Assembly: GCA_030596125.1 (NCBI GenBank)
Contig: JAUVKT010000011.1
Span: 1 to 47,104, forward strand
Direction of reading: 5' to 3'
Length of the DNA: 47,104 bases
DNA from: Bacteroidales bacterium
GTDB taxonomy: Bacteria; Bacteroidota; Bacteroidia; Bacteroidales; VadinHA17
Part shown: one piece after another, positions 44,432 through 47,104 of the stretch
How the letters are laid out: each line of letters starts with the position of its first letter
How positions within the stretch are numbered: position 1 is the first letter of the stretch
Notes under the pieces: generated by a model
What the model was told of the DNA's origin: nothing
Databases searched by the model: none
Seen by the model: only the letters and a program-made list of their open reading frames with translations
Translations under genes and position numbers: made by a program

Positions 44432-45655
44432 TCAGAAGATTATGCTGGCGTTCTTAATCAGGGCAATACTGCCCGTAAAATTACCGGTAATAGCATTTAT
44501 ATCTTCAGGAATTACTTTTTTTACACCTATCCTGAGGCACTCTTTTTCTGTCAGGTCAGTTACCATAATAATATTGATCCTGTTTGTCTTCGATATCATC
44601 GAAAGTGCTGTTCCTCCGTTGCCGGAATAATTGATATTTAACTGGTCTATAATATCGCTGTCGGTTCCGGTGAAGATGTCAAGAAATGTACTGTTCCCGA
44701 TCCCATCCCTGCATTCAGCAAGCAAAAGCAATGTGCCATTGTCTTTTACAAAAGTGGCTGCATTGTGAACTGATTTGTGGGTCTGGATAAAATTTATGTC
44801 TTTGGGATACCCGCCTGCACTTGCAATAACCATATCAAACCGTTTTTCACTCTTATATCTGTAGAAGCTGTCGTATATCCGGCAAACCTCAGTAAATTCA
44901 TCGTAGCTTGAACTGACTATTAGTCTGCTGACATTCCCCGCAGGACTAAGAATGCCTGATATTATTACCTTTTTGGGAAGCATCTTATCTATTTCCTGAA
45001 GATCCTCTGCTACGGGATTACCTGTAAGTTGTCCTGACTGACATCCCGGGTCGAGTCTTTTTTTATCAAAATCGATGAATAGTTTATGGTTGCTATAGAT
45101 AGCCTGTCGTTCTCCGAGGCCAGGAAAGATCAACTTCCTTCCCCCGCCATAACCGGCAAAATAGTGATGAGATATTGCTCCAAAGAGAATCAGATGATCA
45201 TGATCAAAAATCTCTTTTCTGACAGTTGCGGGAATGCCTCTTGATGTGATCCCGTTAGTAACCATTGAGTTGAGATCATTACAATCATGGTGGACAAACC
45301 GATACTTATTAAAGGCTTCACCATACGCCATAAGACTTTCTTCATCCGATTGCCGGGGATGGGTGCCATATGCAATATAGAATGTGATATTATCTTTATC
45401 TATACCCTTATCCTCAATGAATCTTATCAGCCAGGGAAGGTGTTTTTCATAACCACACAGTCTTGTTTTATCTGAAACTACTATTCCGATATTGTCTCTG
45501 TTATTAAAGCTGGTAACACGATTAAGATCATCTCTGAAATGGCTCTCATTAATTTCAATATCAGGGCTTATGACCGATAGAAACTCGCTTCGGGGAGGTG
45601 TTTCTATCCTGATCTTATCAGAACCATACTTAAATAAAACGGATGAATTGGTCAT
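44432..45655 (-). CDS. LarA-like nickel-pincer racemase/epimerase
   Basis: 407 residues of the lactate racemase family. Residues known to matter in Lactobacillus LarA can be matched with a nearly constant offset of ten: Asp62 and Arg65 (SDKTR, LarA 72/75), His99 (YGTHPRQ, 108), His164 (AISHHYF, 174), Lys174 which would carry the nickel-pincer cofactor (GGRKLIFPG, 184), His190 nickel ligand (YSNHKLF, 200) and Lys285 (GGYPKD, 298). It is thus probably an active nickel-pincer enzyme, but the substrate (lactate, another 2-hydroxyacid, sugar acid) cannot be told. No larB, larC or larE is in the window. Confidence 0.85.
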   Translation of the reverse strand: MTNSSVLFKYGSDKIRIETPPRSEFLSVISPDIEINESHFRDDLNRVTSFNNRDNIGIVVSDKTRLCGYEKHLPWLIRFIEDKGIDKDNITFYIAYGTHPRQSDEESLMAYGEAFNKYRFVHHDCNDLNSMVTNGITSRGIPATVRKEIFDHDHLILFGAISHHYFAGYGGGRKLIFPGLGERQAIYSNHKLFIDFDKKRLDPGCQSGQLTGNPVAEDLQEIDKMLPKKVIISGILSPAGNVSRLIVSSSYDEFTEVCRIYDSFYRYKSEKRFDMVIASAGGYPKDINFIQTHKSVHNAATFVKDNGTLLLLAECRDGIGNSTFLDIFTGTDSDIIDQLNINYSGNGGTALSMISKTNRINIIMVTDLTEKECLRIGVKKVIPEDINAITGNFTGSIALIKNASIIF

Positions 45656-45667
45656 AAACAGGGATAG

Positions 45668-46081
45668 TTAATAATGCTTTAATTTCAGGTCCAGAATATT
45701 ATCTTTAATAACAAAACAGGGTAATTCACAATAATCAACCAATTCTTTTGCCCGGGGTGTTATAGAATTGATTGCGCGATATGTTTTACCAGATATTTCT
45801 ATAGTGGAGACGCCTGTATATTCAAGGTTTAAACTTACCTCGATGGATGCGGAGACCAATGATGTAAAAGAGGAAATTATTATACCATCCTCAACTCTTC
45901 CCTGGTAAATATCAACCTGATACTCGGAGTAGGGAGAACCCTCTTTATCTGTCAGAATGGTAAGGTCACAACTTGTTGGTTCAATTAACACACAATCATT
46001 ACAATCATAAATGACCATTTCCTCGCATGAAAAAAGGATGGAAAAAAGTAGCAGAAATAATATTCTTAGTGCTGTATGCAT
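45668..46081 (-). CDS. Putative small lipoprotein
   Basis: 137 residues. Signal ILFLLLFSILFSCEE with lipobox Cys19. Mature part has a Cys-rich start (DCNDCVLIEPTSC) and beta strands (ATPase or enzyme motifs absent), resembling a small carboxypeptidase-regulatory-like or Ig-like fold. It lies 12 nt upstream of the larA-like gene and 31 nt downstream of the ankyrin gene. Function unknown. Confidence 0.7.
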   Translation of the reverse strand: MHTALRILFLLLFSILFSCEEMVIYDCNDCVLIEPTSCDLTILTDKEGSPYSEYQVDIYQGRVEDGIIISSFTSLVSASIEVSLNLEYTGVSTIEISGKTYRAINSITPRAKELVDYCELPCFVIKDNILDLKLKHY

Positions 46082-46112
46082 CTGTTTATAATAAAATCAG
46101 TTAATAACATAT

Positions 46113-47104
46113 TCAATACCACCCGATATTTTTTAACGGAGCTCTTGCCTTGTCAAAGAAAATATTGACTGAAATTCCTGTTTTTATCCAGTGAGCTCCG
46201 GGTTTATAGTATTCACTATTCATATACTCGTATCCTGCAAACAGATTAAACAACCCGATATTGTAATTCAGTTTTATGGATGGCATAATTACAATCCTGT
46301 TTTCAGGTTTTATGTAGGTGCCTAAATAGGTCTCACTGATCATATATCCAACATTTAGATCGGTGACTATCCCAAGGGTGCCATTGTAATAATTCTCTGA
46401 GATGATAAACTCTTTTCCAAAACCGGCATACGGAACATATTTTTTATCGAGATACTGGGTGAAGGAAACATCATTATCTTTTACCAGCACCCTAATATAA
46501 CCGGGTTTAAAATCGATGCCAAGGATTATCCTTATTTTATGTAATGGTTCTGAAAAACAGATAGCTGATCCAAAATAGATATCGGTTAGTTTAAATTTCA
46601 TCCCGGCTGACAGGGTTGCCTGGTCAATGCTGAATTTTACTCTCTCCTCTAATCCCTCATCCCTGAGAATATCGACAATCACCTTTCTGCTATACTTTCT
46701 TGCGATCAAAAACGGATCAAGGGTGCCCTCGGCAGATTTGCCGGTCACAGACTTATTCTTCAGGAGATATCTTGTCATATCCGAATGGCCATTGCGAATT
46801 GCGATGTTAAGGGCATCATAATTATAAATATTTGCCTGACTGGTTTTCGCTCCTTTTTTCAGCAGCAGTCCTGCCATCAGGGTATCCCCGTTTTGTGCAG
46901 CCAGATGCAGAGCTGTAAAACCTTTCTCATCACTACAATCTATATCCGCTCCATTTTGAATAAGCATGTCAGCTATCTCTGCATTGCCAGCCCAGGCTGC
47001 GGCCATAAGAGGGGTCGTCCCGTCTTCTGTCGTGGCATTAATAATGGCATTATAATAGATGAGCATATCCGTGAGGTAGGGATAGTTATAAATTGAAGCA
47101 TAAT
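46113..47104 (-). CDS. Ankyrin-repeat protein with beta-rich C-terminal domain (5' end outside window)
   Basis: The frame has no stop upstream of the Met at 47066 and reads YASIYNYPYLTDMLIYYNA to the right edge, which is itself an ankyrin repeat; so the gene is N-terminally truncated by the window. At least 330 residues: four ankyrin repeats (TPLMAAAWAGNAEIADMLIQ, TALHLAAQNGDTLMAGLLLK, DALNIAIRNGHSDMTRYLLK and the partial one), then about 170 residues of alternating strands rich in aromatic residues (MKFKLTDIYFGSAICF, YNIGLFNLFAGYEYM) ending in GISVNIFFDK, like an outer-membrane beta-barrel. A missing signal peptide would lie outside the window. Confidence 0.8.
   Translation of the reverse strand, partial: YASIYNYPYLTDMLIYYNAIINATTEDGTTPLMAAAWAGNAEIADMLIQNGADIDCSDEKGFTALHLAAQNGDTLMAGLLLKKGAKTSQANIYNYDALNIAIRNGHSDMTRYLLKNKSVTGKSAEGTLDPFLIARKYSRKVIVDILRDEGLEERVKFSIDQATLSAGMKFKLTDIYFGSAICFSEPLHKIRIILGIDFKPGYIRVLVKDNDVSFTQYLDKKYVPYAGFGKEFIISENYYNGTLGIVTDLNVGYMISETYLGTYIKPENRIVIMPSIKLNYNIGLFNLFAGYEYMNSEYYKPGAHWIKTGISVNIFFDKARAPLKNIGWY

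Noticed and set aside
1-47104. Prophage, transposon or integrated island
   Set aside because: No integrase, transposase, tRNA target or composition break is visible; gene content is chromosomal throughout.

Overview
The window looks like a chromosomal segment of an AT-rich member of the Bacteroidota, most likely a Bacteroidales-type anaerobe or relative. Evidence: genes recognised as Bacteroidota-typical (BT_3928-like DoxX protein beside tpiA, folP followed by cdaA, a stand-alone STAS gene next to rnz, serC-serA-DUF1015), repeated matches to the Bacteroidota -7 promoter element TAnnTTTG, near absence of Shine-Dalgarno sequences, and several secreted or lipobox proteins. I see no tRNA, rRNA, CRISPR array, phage or IS element. 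Most of the window is housekeeping DNA with a few less familiar clusters.

Layout. 1-4884 (minus): surface-sugar operon, UDP-glucuronate decarboxylase, rfbA, rfbC, rfbD and a phosphohexomutase running off the left edge. 5213-13110 (plus): ribosomal protein S1 with a strange repetitive N-terminus, STAS protein, RNase Z, guaA, S41 protease and an RNA methyltransferase. 13243-18996: a signalling region with SiaB and SiaC homologues (plus), converging on a minus-strand group with a 1020-residue TerB/FHA-like/ABCG fusion, a flavin reductase, a STAS protein and an Hpt protein. 19145-28804 and on to 29257 (plus): TPR/PD40 protein, gcvT, comB, the serine block serC-serA-DUF1015, a YggS-type PLP protein, a DHOD-like flavoprotein and two exported unknowns. 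29293-32100 (minus): uvrA. 32378-34442 (plus): ECF sigma factor with a 60-residue companion, then an SPFH membrane protein coupled to a small ribbon-helix-helix-like protein. 34448-42530 (minus): tmk, BT_3928-like, tpiA, a 1499-residue secreted unknown, rsmE. 42625-44322 (plus): folP and the c-di-AMP cyclase cdaA. 44432-47104 (minus): LarA-like nickel-pincer enzyme, a lipoprotein, and an ankyrin protein with a beta-rich tail that runs off the right edge.

How the parts fit. rfbA/C/D give three of the four dTDP-rhamnose steps; rfbB is absent and a UDP-xylose synthase occupies the head of the operon. serA and serC give two of three serine steps; serB is absent and a DUF1015 protein with an Asp-Gly-His-His-Arg motif follows. 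The SiaC homologue carries Thr at residue 68, the position phosphorylated in the Pseudomonas protein, but no SiaA phosphatase or SiaD diguanylate cyclase is present. This region and the DUF1015 linkage are the best candidates for undescribed biology here. Function statements rest on motifs read by eye; no database search was possible.
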